A DNA stretch of 64,000 nt from Arthrobacter bussei (GTDB lineage: Bacteria; Actinomycetota; Actinomycetes; Actinomycetales; Micrococcaceae). Below, one piece after another: positions 8,309 through 17,173 of the stretch. The number at the start of each line of letters is the position of its first letter. Position 1 is the stretch's first letter. The stretch spans positions 62,001 to 126,000 of the forward strand of contig NZ_VJXX01000001.1 in NCBI RefSeq assembly GCF_009377195.2, read 5' to 3'. The notes under the pieces were generated by a model. That model had not been told where the DNA came from. It saw only the letters and a program-made list of their open reading frames with translations, and did not search any database. Position numbers and translations under genes: made by a program.

Positions 8309-9679
8309 ATGACACTCGCCCCGATCGACAGCACATCCGCCCGGAGCAACCCCCAGGGACACGCGTCCTGGCTCTCCCTGAAGCACGCCGTCGAGGAGCT
8401 GCGCCTCCTGCAGGTCAAGGACGGCTCGATCCCGGATTCCGGGCACCACGATGCCGCCGGCGCCCTGACGACCTCCATCATCCAGGCCGTCGAGGACCTC
8501 GCGCCTCTCTTCTCCCATGACGCCGAATACCTCGCCCGCACCGTCACGGCCTTCGAGGCCTGGCGGTCCGGGAGGTTCGGTGTCCCCGACTTCCTCGAGC
8601 CGCTCCTCGCCTTCCAGCCACAGCTGGACCGTGTCGACGGACTGCAGCACCTCGTCGTGTTCCCCATGTACACGCAGAACGGCAGTACCAACCGGCTGGT
8701 CGAGGCCGTGCTGATCGAGGTCCTCTGGCCCGACTTCATCGGCGAGCTCGAAGCCGGCGACTACTCCAACGCCCTGTTCGTGCCGATCCGCTTCCTCGAT
8801 TTCACCGGGGGGTACAACACCAATTCCGCCGTGCTCTTCCCCGAGACCGTGGCCGTCAGCTCCACGCCGACCTTCACCTGGGGCGCCATCTTCGCCGATC
8901 GGGAGGCGGCCCGCTTCCGCCGGGTGGTCCGCGCAGCGGCGGAGATCACGCGCCTGGACCTGCCCCGGGATGCCATCGAGCTGCTCGAGGACCAGACCCT
9001 GGCGGAGGAGACCTTCGTCATGTGGGACCTGATCCACGACCGCACCCACATGCGCGGCGACCTGCCTTTCGACCCGTTCATGATCAAGCAGCGGATGCCG
9101 TTCTTCCTCTACTCCCTCGAGGAGCTGCGCTGCGACCTGACGGCATTCCGCGAGTCGGTCCGGATCGAGAAGGACGAGGACGCGTCACCCGAGGCTCGGA
9201 AGCACGCCCGGCTCGTGCAGTACGCGGTCATCTTCGACCGCATCTTCCGCTTCAGCATCACCGGCAGCCGGGTGCGCAACTACGACGGCCTCGGCGGCCA
9301 GCTGCTCTTCGCCTGGATGCACCAGCACCGCGTCCTCCACTGGACCGACACGAAGCTCACCATCGACTGGGACGAGGCCGCCGACGTCGTCGTCGCCCTC
9401 GGCGAGCAGATCGAGCAGCTGTACTGGCGTTCGATCGACCGTCCGAAGGTCGCGCACTGGCTCGCCGCCTACGAGCTCGTGTCCGCGACCGTCACCCCCC
9501 ACCCCGCCTCGGTGTGGGCCAAGGGACCCGACGCGCTCGAACTCATGGGTCCGCCGCGCGGCCTGACCGACGCCGTCCTCGATGACGAGTTCCCCCTGTC
9601 GATGTTCTTCGAAGCCCTCGACCGCAAGATGAAGCCGGTCATCGAGTCGACCGCCGGCATCACCGCGGACGCGGCATGA
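8309..9679 (+). CDS. DUF6421 family protein, 456 aa
   Basis: A soluble, acidic protein of unknown function that I recognise as the DUF6421 family of actinobacteria. Visible features are an N-terminal helical part with SGHHDAAGALTTSI (residues about 45-58), a conserved LVVFPMYTQNGS, a cluster MWDLIHDRTHMRGDLPFDPF with several His and Asp residues, and a C-terminal FAWMHQHRVLHWTDT. The His/Asp-rich clusters could bind metal, but that is a guess. AGGAG lies two bases before the ATG at 8309. It overlaps the following dehydrogenase by ATGA, and an aldolase-like gene follows within 5 bp, so the three are one operon and may act together. Confidence 0.8.
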   Translation: MTLAPIDSTSARSNPQGHASWLSLKHAVEELRLLQVKDGSIPDSGHHDAAGALTTSIIQAVEDLAPLFSHDAEYLARTVTAFEAWRSGRFGVPDFLEPLLAFQPQLDRVDGLQHLVVFPMYTQNGSTNRLVEAVLIEVLWPDFIGELEAGDYSNALFVPIRFLDFTGGYNTNSAVLFPETVAVSSTPTFTWGAIFADREAARFRRVVRAAAEITRLDLPRDAIELLEDQTLAEETFVMWDLIHDRTHMRGDLPFDPFMIKQRMPFFLYSLEELRCDLTAFRESVRIEKDEDASPEARKHARLVQYAVIFDRIFRFSITGSRVRNYDGLGGQLLFAWMHQHRVLHWTDTKLTIDWDEAADVVVALGEQIEQLYWRSIDRPKVAHWLAAYELVSATVTPHPASVWAKGPDALELMGPPRGLTDAVLDDEFPLSMFFEALDRKMKPVIESTAGITADAA

Positions 9680-10380
9680 CGGGTGCCGGAGCGCGGACGG
9701 CCGTCGTCGCGGGCGCCTCGAGCGCCTCCGGCGCGGCCCTCACGCGCGCCCTGCTCGAGGACGGCTTCACCGTCGTGGCGGTGGGATCCGACGCCGGCCG
9801 CCTCGCGTCGGCCTTCGACGGGCTCGACGGCGTCGACCGGCGCGTGTGCGACCTGGCGGACGAGTCTGCCGTCTCCGCCCTCGCGGCGGAGGTCCTCGTC
9901 CAGCACGGGGGCGCCGACGCGCTCTTCCACCTCGTCGGCGGATGGCGCGGGGGCAGGGGCATCACCACGCAGGGGAGATCCGACTACGACGCCCTGCACC
10001 GCTCGGTGTTCGTCACGCTCTTCACCACCAGCCGCGCGTTCTACGACCAACTGGCGGCCCGGGACGGCAGGCTCGCGGCCGTGTCCGCGACCGCCGTCGC
10101 AGCACCCACTGCCGGCAACGCCTCCTACGCGGCGGTCAAGGCAGCGGTCGACGCGTGGCTGCAGGCGGTCGCCGACGGGTTCACGAAGGACGGGACGACG
10201 GCGGCAGCCACGGCCGTCGTCGTGAAGGCCCTGATGGACGACCGCATGCGGGCGGAGCACCCCGAGCGGACCTTCCCCGGGTACACACATGTCGCGGACC
10301 TCGCCCGGATCCTCGCGTCCCTCCCCGGCCGGCCGGCCGCGGAGATCAACGGGGCCCGCATCGACGCCGTTCGGGGATAA
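9676..10380 (+). CDS. short-chain dehydrogenase/reductase with atypical cofactor loop, 234 aa
   Basis: A short-chain dehydrogenase by fold: VVAGASSASGAALTRALLEDG at the N-terminus, a helix-strand pattern throughout, Ser137, and a catalytic pair Tyr151/Lys155 in SYAAVKAAV. The glycine-rich loop reads GASSASG (13-19), with Ala in place of the middle Gly, and the usual NNAG motif is replaced by HLVGGW. NAD(P) binding may therefore be altered. It starts inside the DUF6421 gene (ATGA overlap) and ends 4 bp before the aldolase gene. The substrate is unknown; the operon context suggests an amino-acid or hydroxy-aldehyde route. Confidence 0.85.
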   Translation: MTGAGARTAVVAGASSASGAALTRALLEDGFTVVAVGSDAGRLASAFDGLDGVDRRVCDLADESAVSALAAEVLVQHGGADALFHLVGGWRGGRGITTQGRSDYDALHRSVFVTLFTTSRAFYDQLAARDGRLAAVSATAVAAPTAGNASYAAVKAAVDAWLQAVADGFTKDGTTAAATAVVVKALMDDRMRAEHPERTFPGYTHVADLARILASLPGRPAAEINGARIDAVRG

Positions 10381-10384
10381 TGGC

Positions 10385-11479
10385 ATGGTGACCGAGACCC
10401 TGATTCCCGCCGCTCCCGCCGCTCCCTCCTCCACTCCGCTGCACGACCGCACGCAGCGCAGCTTCGCCTCCGACAACTACTCCGGTGTGCACCCCGAGGT
10501 GCTGGCCGCACTCGCAGCCGCCAACGAGGGGCACCAGGTCGCCTACGGGGACGACCAGTACACCGCGCGTCTGCTGGAGGTGATGGAGCAGCACTTCGGC
10601 GAGGGCATCTCCATCTACCCCGTGTTCAACGGCACCGGCGCCAACGTGCTGTCCCTGCAGTCGATCCTGCCGCGCTGGGGTGCCGTGATCTGCCCGCAGA
10701 CCGCACACATCAACGTCGACGAGAACGCCGCCCCGGAGCGCGTCGGCGGCATCAAGCTCCTGACGGTGCCGACGCCGGACGGCAAGCTGACGCCCGAGCT
10801 GATCGACCGCGAGGCATGGGGCTGGGGCGACCAGCACCGTGCGCAGCCGCTCGCCGTCTCCATCACCCAGACCACGGAGCTCGGTACGCTCTACTCGGTC
10901 GCCGAGATCAGGGCCATCGCCGACCACTGCCACGCCCGCGGCATGCGCGTCCACATGGACGGGGCACGGCTCGCCAACGCAGCAGCGGCCCTCGGCCAGC
11001 CGTTGCGCGCCTTCACGCGCGACGCGGGCGTGGACATCCTCTCCTTCGGGGGCACCAAGAACGGGCTGATGTTCGGCGAGTGCGTCGTGGTCCTCACCCA
11101 GGAGGCCTCCACCGGACTCGACTACCTGCGCAAGCTGAACATGCAGCTCGCCTCGAAGATGCGGTTCGTCTCGGCCCAGCTCATCGCCCTGCTCGAGGGG
11201 GATCTCTGGCTGCGCTCGGCGTCGCATGCGAACGCCATGGCCGCCCGGCTCACCGAGGGCGTGCGCGCCATCAAGGGTGTCACCCTGACGCAGGAGACCA
11301 CCGCCAATGCCGTCTTCGCGATCCTGCCGCCCGGTGCAGCGGACCGGATCCGCGAGAGCTTCCGGTTCTACGACTGGGATCAGGCCACGGGCGAGGTGCG
11401 CTGGATGTGCTCCTTCGACACCACCGAGGAGGATGTGGACGCCTTCGTCGAGGCGATCCGCCGGGAAGTGTCGAACTGA
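10385..11479 (+). CDS. low-specificity threonine aldolase / beta-eliminating lyase family, PLP enzyme
   Basis: A pyridoxal-phosphate enzyme that would split L-threonine or a related beta-hydroxy amino acid into glycine and an aldehyde. It has 364 residues. The PLP lysine is in LSFGGTKNG (Lys225), the phosphate-binding part is FNGTGANVLSL (81-91), and HMDGARLANAAAA (190-202) contains the Asp that contacts the pyridine ring. The ATG at 10385 lies 4 bp after the dehydrogenase stop, and a GTG codon directly follows it. It is the last gene of the DUF6421-SDR-aldolase operon. Relatives vary in substrate, so the exact amino acid is open. Confidence 0.9.
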   Translation: MVTETLIPAAPAAPSSTPLHDRTQRSFASDNYSGVHPEVLAALAAANEGHQVAYGDDQYTARLLEVMEQHFGEGISIYPVFNGTGANVLSLQSILPRWGAVICPQTAHINVDENAAPERVGGIKLLTVPTPDGKLTPELIDREAWGWGDQHRAQPLAVSITQTTELGTLYSVAEIRAIADHCHARGMRVHMDGARLANAAAALGQPLRAFTRDAGVDILSFGGTKNGLMFGECVVVLTQEASTGLDYLRKLNMQLASKMRFVSAQLIALLEGDLWLRSASHANAMAARLTEGVRAIKGVTLTQETTANAVFAILPPGAADRIRESFRFYDWDQATGEVRWMCSFDTTEEDVDAFVEAIRREVSN

Positions 11480-11563
11480 CGGTGCCGTGATCCGGGAGGG
11501 CGACACCCCCCGGGCGCGGCGCGCCGCCGGACGTGCACCGGGATCAGGGCGTAGCCTGCGGGG

Positions 11564-12199
11564 GTGAGTGCAATCGGCGGTGTATCCCATCTTCCTGGGG
11601 AATTCCTCGACGCCCTCGCCGGCCTGCGGACGGCGGCCCGGCGCAGCGAGATCAGGCTCGAGGAGATCCCGGCCCCCTCGCGCCTCGCCCCGTTCGCGGT
11701 GGCGCTCGGCGCCGAGGTGTTCGAGGCGACACCGGTCGTGCCGCCGCCCCTGCATGGCCCGGCCCGTACCCTGCTGGTGCCGCCCGAGCCGCAGGAGCTG
11801 GCCACCGGGCGTTTCATCCTCCTCTACGACCCGCAGGGCTCCGAGGTCTGGAACGGGCGCTTCCGGATCGTCACCTACATCCGGGCGCAGCTCGAACCCG
11901 ACATGGGCAACGATGCCCTGCTCGGATCCGTCGCCTGGACGTGGCTCGTGGAGGCCCTCGACAACCATGGTGCCCGCCACCACAGCACCGGCGGCACAGC
12001 GACCCGGATCCTGTCGGAGAGCTATGGGACGCTCCAGGACCGCCCCGACACGATCGACATCGAGCTGCGGGCCTCCTGGACACCGGAGACCTCCGACGTG
12101 CAGCGGCACCTCGAGGCCTGGTCCGAGATGGTCTGCACGTTCGCAGGCCTGCCTCCCCTGCCCGCCGGCGTCGCGCACCTGCCGCACCGCCGTTCCTGA
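11564..12199 (+). CDS. DUF3000 domain protein, 211 aa
   Basis: A protein of unknown function that I recognise as DUF3000, a family restricted to actinobacteria. Conserved-looking parts are EFLDALAGLRTAARRSEI near the start, GRFILLYDPQGSEVWNG and RIVTYIRAQLEPDMGND in the middle, and the C-terminal TEWTPE-like region ASWTPETSDVQRHLEAW. No membrane segment or signal peptide is visible. It starts at GTG 11564 and precedes the RNase D-like gene by 63 bp, the gene order usual in this group. Co-transcription is likely, and a link to RNA processing can only be guessed. Confidence 0.85.
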   Translation: MSAIGGVSHLPGEFLDALAGLRTAARRSEIRLEEIPAPSRLAPFAVALGAEVFEATPVVPPPLHGPARTLLVPPEPQELATGRFILLYDPQGSEVWNGRFRIVTYIRAQLEPDMGNDALLGSVAWTWLVEALDNHGARHHSTGGTATRILSESYGTLQDRPDTIDIELRASWTPETSDVQRHLEAWSEMVCTFAGLPPLPAGVAHLPHRRS

Positions 12200-12262
12200 C
12201 GGGTCACGGACCCGTCCGGTTCCGCCGGGCAGGCGGCCGTGCGGGGATAGACTGAAATCACC

Positions 12263-13579
12263 ATGAGTTCCCACACCTCCGAGCAGACGGACAGCACCGA
12301 AGCGTCCGGTCCCGCAGCCACCGAAGCCGACGCGCCGATCGAGCTCCCCCTCCTGACCGAACCGCGTGACGGCGTCCCCCTCGTCGTCGACACCCCGGCC
12401 GGACTCGAGCGGGCGGCGGCGGCCCTCGCCGCCGGTACCGGACCGGCAGCGGTCGACGCCGAGAGGGCATCGGGTTTCCGGTACGGGCAGCGCGCGTTCC
12501 TGGTGCAGATCAGGCGCGAGGGAGCGGGGACCTGGCTCATCGACCCCGAGCCCTTCGACGACCTGCGGATCATCGACGACGCCCTCGACGGCGTCGAGTG
12601 GATCCTGCATGCCGCGAGCCAGGACCTGCCCTGTCTCTCGGAGCTCGGCATGTGGCCCGACCACCTCTTCGACACGGAACTCGCCGCCCGTCTGGCCGGT
12701 CTGCCGCGGGTCGGCCTCGCGGCCGTGATCGAGTCCCAGCTCGGCTTCAGCCTGGCGAAGGAGCACTCGGCCGCCGACTGGTCCAAGCGACCGCTGCCCG
12801 AACCATGGCTGCGCTACGCGGCGCTCGACGTCGAGGTCCTGACCGAGCTCCGCGACAGGCTCGCCGAGGTGCTGGAACGCGACGGGAAACTGTCCATCGC
12901 CGAGCAGGAGTTCGAGCACATCCGGCAGACTCCGCCCGCGGAACCGCGCGTCGATCCGTGGCGCCGGACCTCCGGGCTGCACCAGCTGCGTGACCGCCGG
13001 CAGCTGGCGGCCGTCCGGCAGATGTGGCTCGAGCGCGAGGACCTCGCCCGGCGACGCGACGTCGCTCCCGGGCGCCTCATCCCGGATTCCGCCATCATCG
13101 CTGCCGCCAAGGCCATGCCGGCGACCGTCCCGCAGCTCCTCGGCACCAAGGGCTTCCACGGGCGGGCGGCCCAGAAAGAAGCACCGCGGTGGCTGAAATG
13201 CATCAGCGACGCGCGGAAGCTGACGGACCTGCCGCCGCTGCACATCTCCACGAACGCTCCCCCGCCCCCTCGCATCTGGGCCGAGAAGGACCCGGAGGCA
13301 GCCGCCCGGCTGCTGACGGCGCGGCCCCGCGTCGCAGCACGCGCTGAGTCCCTCGGCATGCCGGTGGAGAATCTGCTCACCCCCGACTACCTGCGGCGCA
13401 TCGCCTGGCGGCCCCCGGCCGAGGTGTCCCTCGAATCGGTCTCCGCGGCCCTGGCGGAACTCGGCGCGCGCCCCTGGCAGATCGAGGAGATCGCCGCGGT
13501 CATCACGGTGGCGTTCCTCGACCCCGATCCGCTGCCGGACAAGGGGCGGGCACAGCAGCAGGCCGCTGCCACCGATTGA
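12263..13579 (+). CDS. rnd: RNase D-like 3'-5' exoribonuclease with HRDC domain
   Basis: A DEDD-type 3'-5' exonuclease, expected to trim stable RNA precursors. The exonuclease domain (about residues 35-210) has motif I as VDAERASG (Asp65, Glu67), motif II around LHAASQDLPCL (Asp121) and motif III YAALD (Tyr185, Asp189), i.e. the DEDDy pattern of RNase D. The HRDC domain follows at about 245-325, and the C-terminal 100 residues form the second HRDC-like part. The N-terminal 30 residues are acidic, Ser/Thr-rich and probably disordered. At 438 residues it is longer than E. coli RNase D, as is usual in actinobacteria. Confidence 0.88.
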   Translation: MSSHTSEQTDSTEASGPAATEADAPIELPLLTEPRDGVPLVVDTPAGLERAAAALAAGTGPAAVDAERASGFRYGQRAFLVQIRREGAGTWLIDPEPFDDLRIIDDALDGVEWILHAASQDLPCLSELGMWPDHLFDTELAARLAGLPRVGLAAVIESQLGFSLAKEHSAADWSKRPLPEPWLRYAALDVEVLTELRDRLAEVLERDGKLSIAEQEFEHIRQTPPAEPRVDPWRRTSGLHQLRDRRQLAAVRQMWLEREDLARRRDVAPGRLIPDSAIIAAAKAMPATVPQLLGTKGFHGRAAQKEAPRWLKCISDARKLTDLPPLHISTNAPPPPRIWAEKDPEAAARLLTARPRVAARAESLGMPVENLLTPDYLRRIAWRPPAEVSLESVSAALAELGARPWQIEEIAAVITVAFLDPDPLPDKGRAQQQAAATD

Positions 13580-13609
13580 GCCGCCGCCTCCCGGGCTTGC
13601 TTGCACGCT

Positions 13610-13629
13610 ATGTTACTCACCAGTAACAT
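13610..13629 (+). promoter_or_regulatory. perfect 20-bp palindromic operator upstream of fadA-fadB
   Basis: ATGTTACT (13610-13617), spacer CACC, then AGTAACAT (13622-13629) form a perfect inverted repeat with 8-bp arms, ending 34 bp before the fadA start codon. The size and symmetry are those of TetR-family operators, which commonly control fatty-acid degradation genes. No such regulator gene is in the window, so the binding protein is not known. Confidence 0.65.
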
Positions 13630-13663
13630 GATCGCGGATCAACAACTCGAAGAGGAGCACCAG

Positions 13664-14914
13664 GTGAGCCAACACACCGAGACCCCTGCCGCGCGGCGTA
13701 CGGCACGTGCCGTCCGCGACGTCGTCTTCGTCGACGGAGTCCGCACGCCGTTCGGCCGCGCAGGTGAGAAGGGCATCTATGCCGGGATGCGCGCCGACGA
13801 CCTCGTGGTCAAGTGCATCCGCGACCTCATGCGCCGCAACCCGTCACTGCCGGCCGAACGCGTCGACGAGGTCGCGATCGCCGCCACGACCCAGACGGGG
13901 GACCAGGGCCTGACGATCGGCCGCACCGCCGCCCTGCTCGCAGGACTCCCCCGGACCGTACCGGGTTTCGCCATCGACCGCATGTGCGCCGGCGCCATGA
14001 CCGCCGTGACCACGACGGCATCGGGCATCGCCTTCGGCGCGTACGACGTCGTGATCGCCGGTGGCGTCGAGCACATGGGGAACCACCCGATGGGCTCGGG
14101 AGCCGATCCGAATCCCCGCTTCATGTCGGAGCGCATCTTCGATCCCGCTGCACTGAACATGGGGAACACCGCAGAGAACCTGCACGACCGCTTCCCCGAC
14201 ATCACGAAGGACCGCACCGACGCCTATGCCGTGCGTAGCCAGCAGAAGCTGGCGAAGGCCTACGAGGCCGGGCTGATCCAGCCGGATCTCGTCCCCGTCG
14301 CCGGCAGGAAGGCCGGCGGGGGCTGGACGTTGAACACCGTGGACGAGCCTCCCCGCCCGGACACGACCGTCGATGACCTCGCTTCCCTGCGTACGCCCTT
14401 CCGGGCCCATGGCCGCGTCACGGCAGGCAACGCGGCGGGCCTCAACGACGGGGCGACAGCTGCGCTGCTGGCCTCCGGCGACGCCGCTGACGAGCTCGGG
14501 CTCCCGGTCCGGATGCGCCTCGTGGCCTACGCCTTCGCCGGCGTCGAACCCGAGGTCATGGGGATCGGTCCGGTGCCGGCGACCGAGAAGGCGCTGCGTC
14601 AGGCGGGGCTCGACATCTCCGACATCGGGCTCTTCGAGATCAACGAGGCCTTCGCCGTCCAGGTGCTGAGCTTCCTCGACCATTTCGGCATCGATGACGA
14701 GGACCCGCGCGTGAACCGCTACGGGGGCGCCATCGCCGTCGGGCACCCCCTCGCCTCCTCCGGCGTCAGGCTCATGAACCAGCTCGCCCGCCAGTTCGAG
14801 GAGGACCCGTCGGTGCGCTACGGGATGACCACCATGTGCATCGGACTCGGCATGGGGGCCACCGTCATCTGGGAGAACCCGCACCACGAGCACTACGGAC
14901 AGGACGCAGCATGA
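13664..14914 (+). CDS. fadA: acetyl-CoA C-acyltransferase (thiolase), beta-oxidation
   Basis: Cleaves 3-ketoacyl-CoA with CoA in the last step of fatty-acid beta-oxidation. The 416-residue protein has the nucleophilic Cys in DRMCAGAMTAV (Cys108), the C-terminal His in GHPLASSG and the second catalytic Cys in TMCIGLGMG. GTG 13664 was chosen because AGAGGAG lies just upstream and the protein then starts shortly before VRDVVFVDGVRTPFGR. An upstream in-frame ATG at 13601 would place the 20-bp palindrome inside the coding region and is less likely. Its stop overlaps the fadB-like start by ATGA, so thiolase and multifunctional enzyme should be made together as a complex. Confidence 0.95.
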   Translation: MSQHTETPAARRTARAVRDVVFVDGVRTPFGRAGEKGIYAGMRADDLVVKCIRDLMRRNPSLPAERVDEVAIAATTQTGDQGLTIGRTAALLAGLPRTVPGFAIDRMCAGAMTAVTTTASGIAFGAYDVVIAGGVEHMGNHPMGSGADPNPRFMSERIFDPAALNMGNTAENLHDRFPDITKDRTDAYAVRSQQKLAKAYEAGLIQPDLVPVAGRKAGGGWTLNTVDEPPRPDTTVDDLASLRTPFRAHGRVTAGNAAGLNDGATAALLASGDAADELGLPVRMRLVAYAFAGVEPEVMGIGPVPATEKALRQAGLDISDIGLFEINEAFAVQVLSFLDHFGIDDEDPRVNRYGGAIAVGHPLASSGVRLMNQLARQFEEDPSVRYGMTTMCIGLGMGATVIWENPHHEHYGQDAA

Positions 14915-17037
14915 GCTTCGAACGCTACGACGAGCTGGCAGCGCTCGTCCCCACCGAGATCGTCACCCACTCCTACGTCCAGGACATCACCCTGCCGGAG
15001 GGCGCCGGCGTCCTGGCTCTCATCACGCTCGACAACGACCTCGACCACGCGAAGCCGACGACGCTCGGGCCGAACACGCTCATCGAGTTCGGCCGGACGC
15101 TCGAGGGCCTGAAGGATCGCGCTGCGCGAGGTGAGATCCAGGGTGTCGCTGTGACGGGCAAGCCGTACTTCCTCGTCGCGGGGGCCGATCTCAGCACGGT
15201 CAAGAGCGTGAAGTCCGAGCACCTCGGCCGCCTCATGGCCGAGCTCGGGCACGAGGCGTACGATCTCCTCGCGGATCTGGGCGTGCCGAGCTTCGCCTTC
15301 ATCAACGGCGTGGCCCTGGGTGGCGGGCTGGAGATCGCCCTTGCCGCGAACTACCGGACGGTGTCCTCGGGCGCCAACGGGATCGGTCTGCCCGAGGCGT
15401 TCATCGGCCTCGTCCCTGGCTGGGGCGGCGTGTACCGTCTCCCACGCCTCGTCGGGCCCGCGAACGCCGTCAAGGTCATGATCGAGAACCCCCTGAGCAA
15501 CAACCGCAGCCTGGACGGCGCCTCGGCGCACGCGCTCGGCATCGCCGATGCCCTGTTCGAGCCGGCGGACTACCTCGAGCAGTCGCTCCTCTGGGCGGCA
15601 CGGATCCTCACCGGCGGTGAGGCACTGGAGGCCGTCACCCGCCGTCGTGCCGAGCTCGGTTCCTACGACGACGCCGCGTGGACGGGTGCCGTCGCCGCGG
15701 GGCGGGCGTTCGTCGAGGCGAAGACCAGCAACGCCGCGCCGGCGCCGTCGCGCGTGCTGGACCTGCTCGAGGCGGGCCTGACGCTCACGCAGAAGGAATC
15801 CGCGGCGGCCGAGTGCACGGCCCTCGCCGAGCTGATGCAGACCCCGGAGTTCCACGCGACGGTCTACGCGTTCCTCGACCTCGTGCAGAAGCGCGGCAAG
15901 CGCCCGGCCGGAGCGCCCGACAGGAAGCTCGCGCGGCCCGTCTCGAAGGTCGGCGTCGTGGGGGCCGGACTCATGGCGGGCCAACTCGCACTCCTCTTCG
16001 CGCGCCAGCTGAAGGTGCCGGTGGTCCTCACGGACATCGACCAGGCGCGCGTGGACAAGGGCGTGGCGTACGTCCACGCCGAGATCGACAAGATGCTCAG
16101 TCGGAAGCGGTTGTCCCAGGACGCGGCGAACCGCACGAGGGCACTCGTGACCGGCTCCGTCTCGAAGGACGCGTTCGCCGACGCCGACTTCGTGATCGAG
16201 GCCGTCTTCGAGGAACTCTCCGTCAAGAAGCAGGTGTTCGCGGAGGTGGAGGCCGTGGTCTCCCCCGACTGCATCCTCGCGACCAACACGTCCTCGCTCT
16301 CCGTCGCCGAGATGGCCGCGGATCTGAGCCACCCTGAGCGCGTGGTCGGCTTCCACTTCTTCAACCCCGTCGCGGCGATGCCGCTGCTCGAGGTGGTGCG
16401 CGCGCCGAAAACCGACGACGCCGTCCTCGCGACGGCCTTCGTCCTCGCCAAGGGCCTGAAGAAGAACGCCGTGCTGGTGCAGGACGCGCCGGCCTTCGTG
16501 GTCAACCGCATCCTGGGACGCATGTTCGGGGAGATCACCGCCGTCTTCGACGAGGGGACCGACGCGGCGACGGCCGACAACGCGCTGCAGCCCATGGGCC
16601 TTCCGATGACGCCGTTCATGCTGCTGGCCCTTGTGGGTCTGCCCGTCGGCCAGCATGTGCAGGAGTCGCTGCACTCGGCCTTCGGCGACAGGTTCCACGT
16701 CTCGGCGAACCAGCAGAAGCTGATCGACGCGGGCGTGAAGGGGCTGTGGCAGAAGCAGGAGGACGGCTCCTCCACCGTCCCCGAGACCACGCTCGCCCTC
16801 CTGGAGCGCGATGCTTCGCCGTCCTCCGCCGACGAGGTGCTCCGCCGGACGCAGGACGCGCTGGCGGACGAGATCGGACGCATGCTCGACGAGGGTGTGG
16901 TCGCGGCGCCCGAGGACATCGATCTCTGCATGATCATGGGAGCAGGGTGGCCCATGCACCTGGGCGGTATCACACCGTATCTCGACCGGGTCGGCGCCTC
17001 CGAGCGCGTCCGCGGGAAGGCGTTCCACCGGGCCTGA
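14911..17037 (+). CDS. fadB: beta-oxidation multifunctional enzyme: enoyl-CoA hydratase / 3-hydroxyacyl-CoA dehydrogenase
   Basis: Carries out hydration and NAD-dependent oxidation in fatty-acid beta-oxidation. Residues 1-300 form the crotonase domain, with oxyanion-hole region INGVALGGGLEIALAANY near residue 132 and a LPEAFIGLVPGWGG loop. The NAD-binding domain begins near 347 with KVGVVGAGLMAGQLA, and FHFFNPVAAMPLLEVV contains the dehydrogenase catalytic His. The C-terminal dehydrogenase domains fill the rest to residue 708. The start is fixed by the ATGA overlap with fadA. The order thiolase then FadB-like is the reverse of E. coli fadBA but common in actinobacteria. Confidence 0.95.
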   Translation: MSFERYDELAALVPTEIVTHSYVQDITLPEGAGVLALITLDNDLDHAKPTTLGPNTLIEFGRTLEGLKDRAARGEIQGVAVTGKPYFLVAGADLSTVKSVKSEHLGRLMAELGHEAYDLLADLGVPSFAFINGVALGGGLEIALAANYRTVSSGANGIGLPEAFIGLVPGWGGVYRLPRLVGPANAVKVMIENPLSNNRSLDGASAHALGIADALFEPADYLEQSLLWAARILTGGEALEAVTRRRAELGSYDDAAWTGAVAAGRAFVEAKTSNAAPAPSRVLDLLEAGLTLTQKESAAAECTALAELMQTPEFHATVYAFLDLVQKRGKRPAGAPDRKLARPVSKVGVVGAGLMAGQLALLFARQLKVPVVLTDIDQARVDKGVAYVHAEIDKMLSRKRLSQDAANRTRALVTGSVSKDAFADADFVIEAVFEELSVKKQVFAEVEAVVSPDCILATNTSSLSVAEMAADLSHPERVVGFHFFNPVAAMPLLEVVRAPKTDDAVLATAFVLAKGLKKNAVLVQDAPAFVVNRILGRMFGEITAVFDEGTDAATADNALQPMGLPMTPFMLLALVGLPVGQHVQESLHSAFGDRFHVSANQQKLIDAGVKGLWQKQEDGSSTVPETTLALLERDASPSSADEVLRRTQDALADEIGRMLDEGVVAAPEDIDLCMIMGAGWPMHLGGITPYLDRVGASERVRGKAFHRA

Positions 17038-17106
17038 TGCCGCCGGCGGCTGCGCCGCGCTCTGTCGACGGCGCGCTCCCCGCGAGCGACGGCCACCGCG
17101 AGCAGT

Positions 17107-17143
17107 GGAACGGGTGGTAGGGCGTTGCCCCACCACCCGTTCC
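17107..17143. terminator. strong hairpin between convergent fadB and the lyase gene
   Basis: GGAACGGGTGGT (17107-17118) and ACCACCCGTTCC (17132-17143) are 12-bp perfect arms, with a nested GGGC/GCCC. There is no clear T-run on either side. It lies between two convergent genes and may stop transcription from both. Confidence 0.6.
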
Positions 17144-17173
17144 TCGACTGCCAGTGACATGCTTCGCGGCGTG

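Noticed and set aside
10346-13606. Very long open frame on the minus strand (over 1,000 codons)
   Set aside because: It runs opposite to four well-supported genes (SDR end, aldolase, DUF3000, RNase D). High GC leaves antisense third-position frames open; its protein is Arg/Gly/Asp-rich with no family signature.
13601-13663. ATG-type extension of fadA upstream to 13601
   Set aside because: It would put the perfect palindrome inside the coding sequence and lacks a ribosome site; GTG 13664 has a good one.
14893-17160. Long minus-strand open frame opposite fadB
   Set aside because: Same reason: antisense frame to a recognisable multifunctional enzyme.
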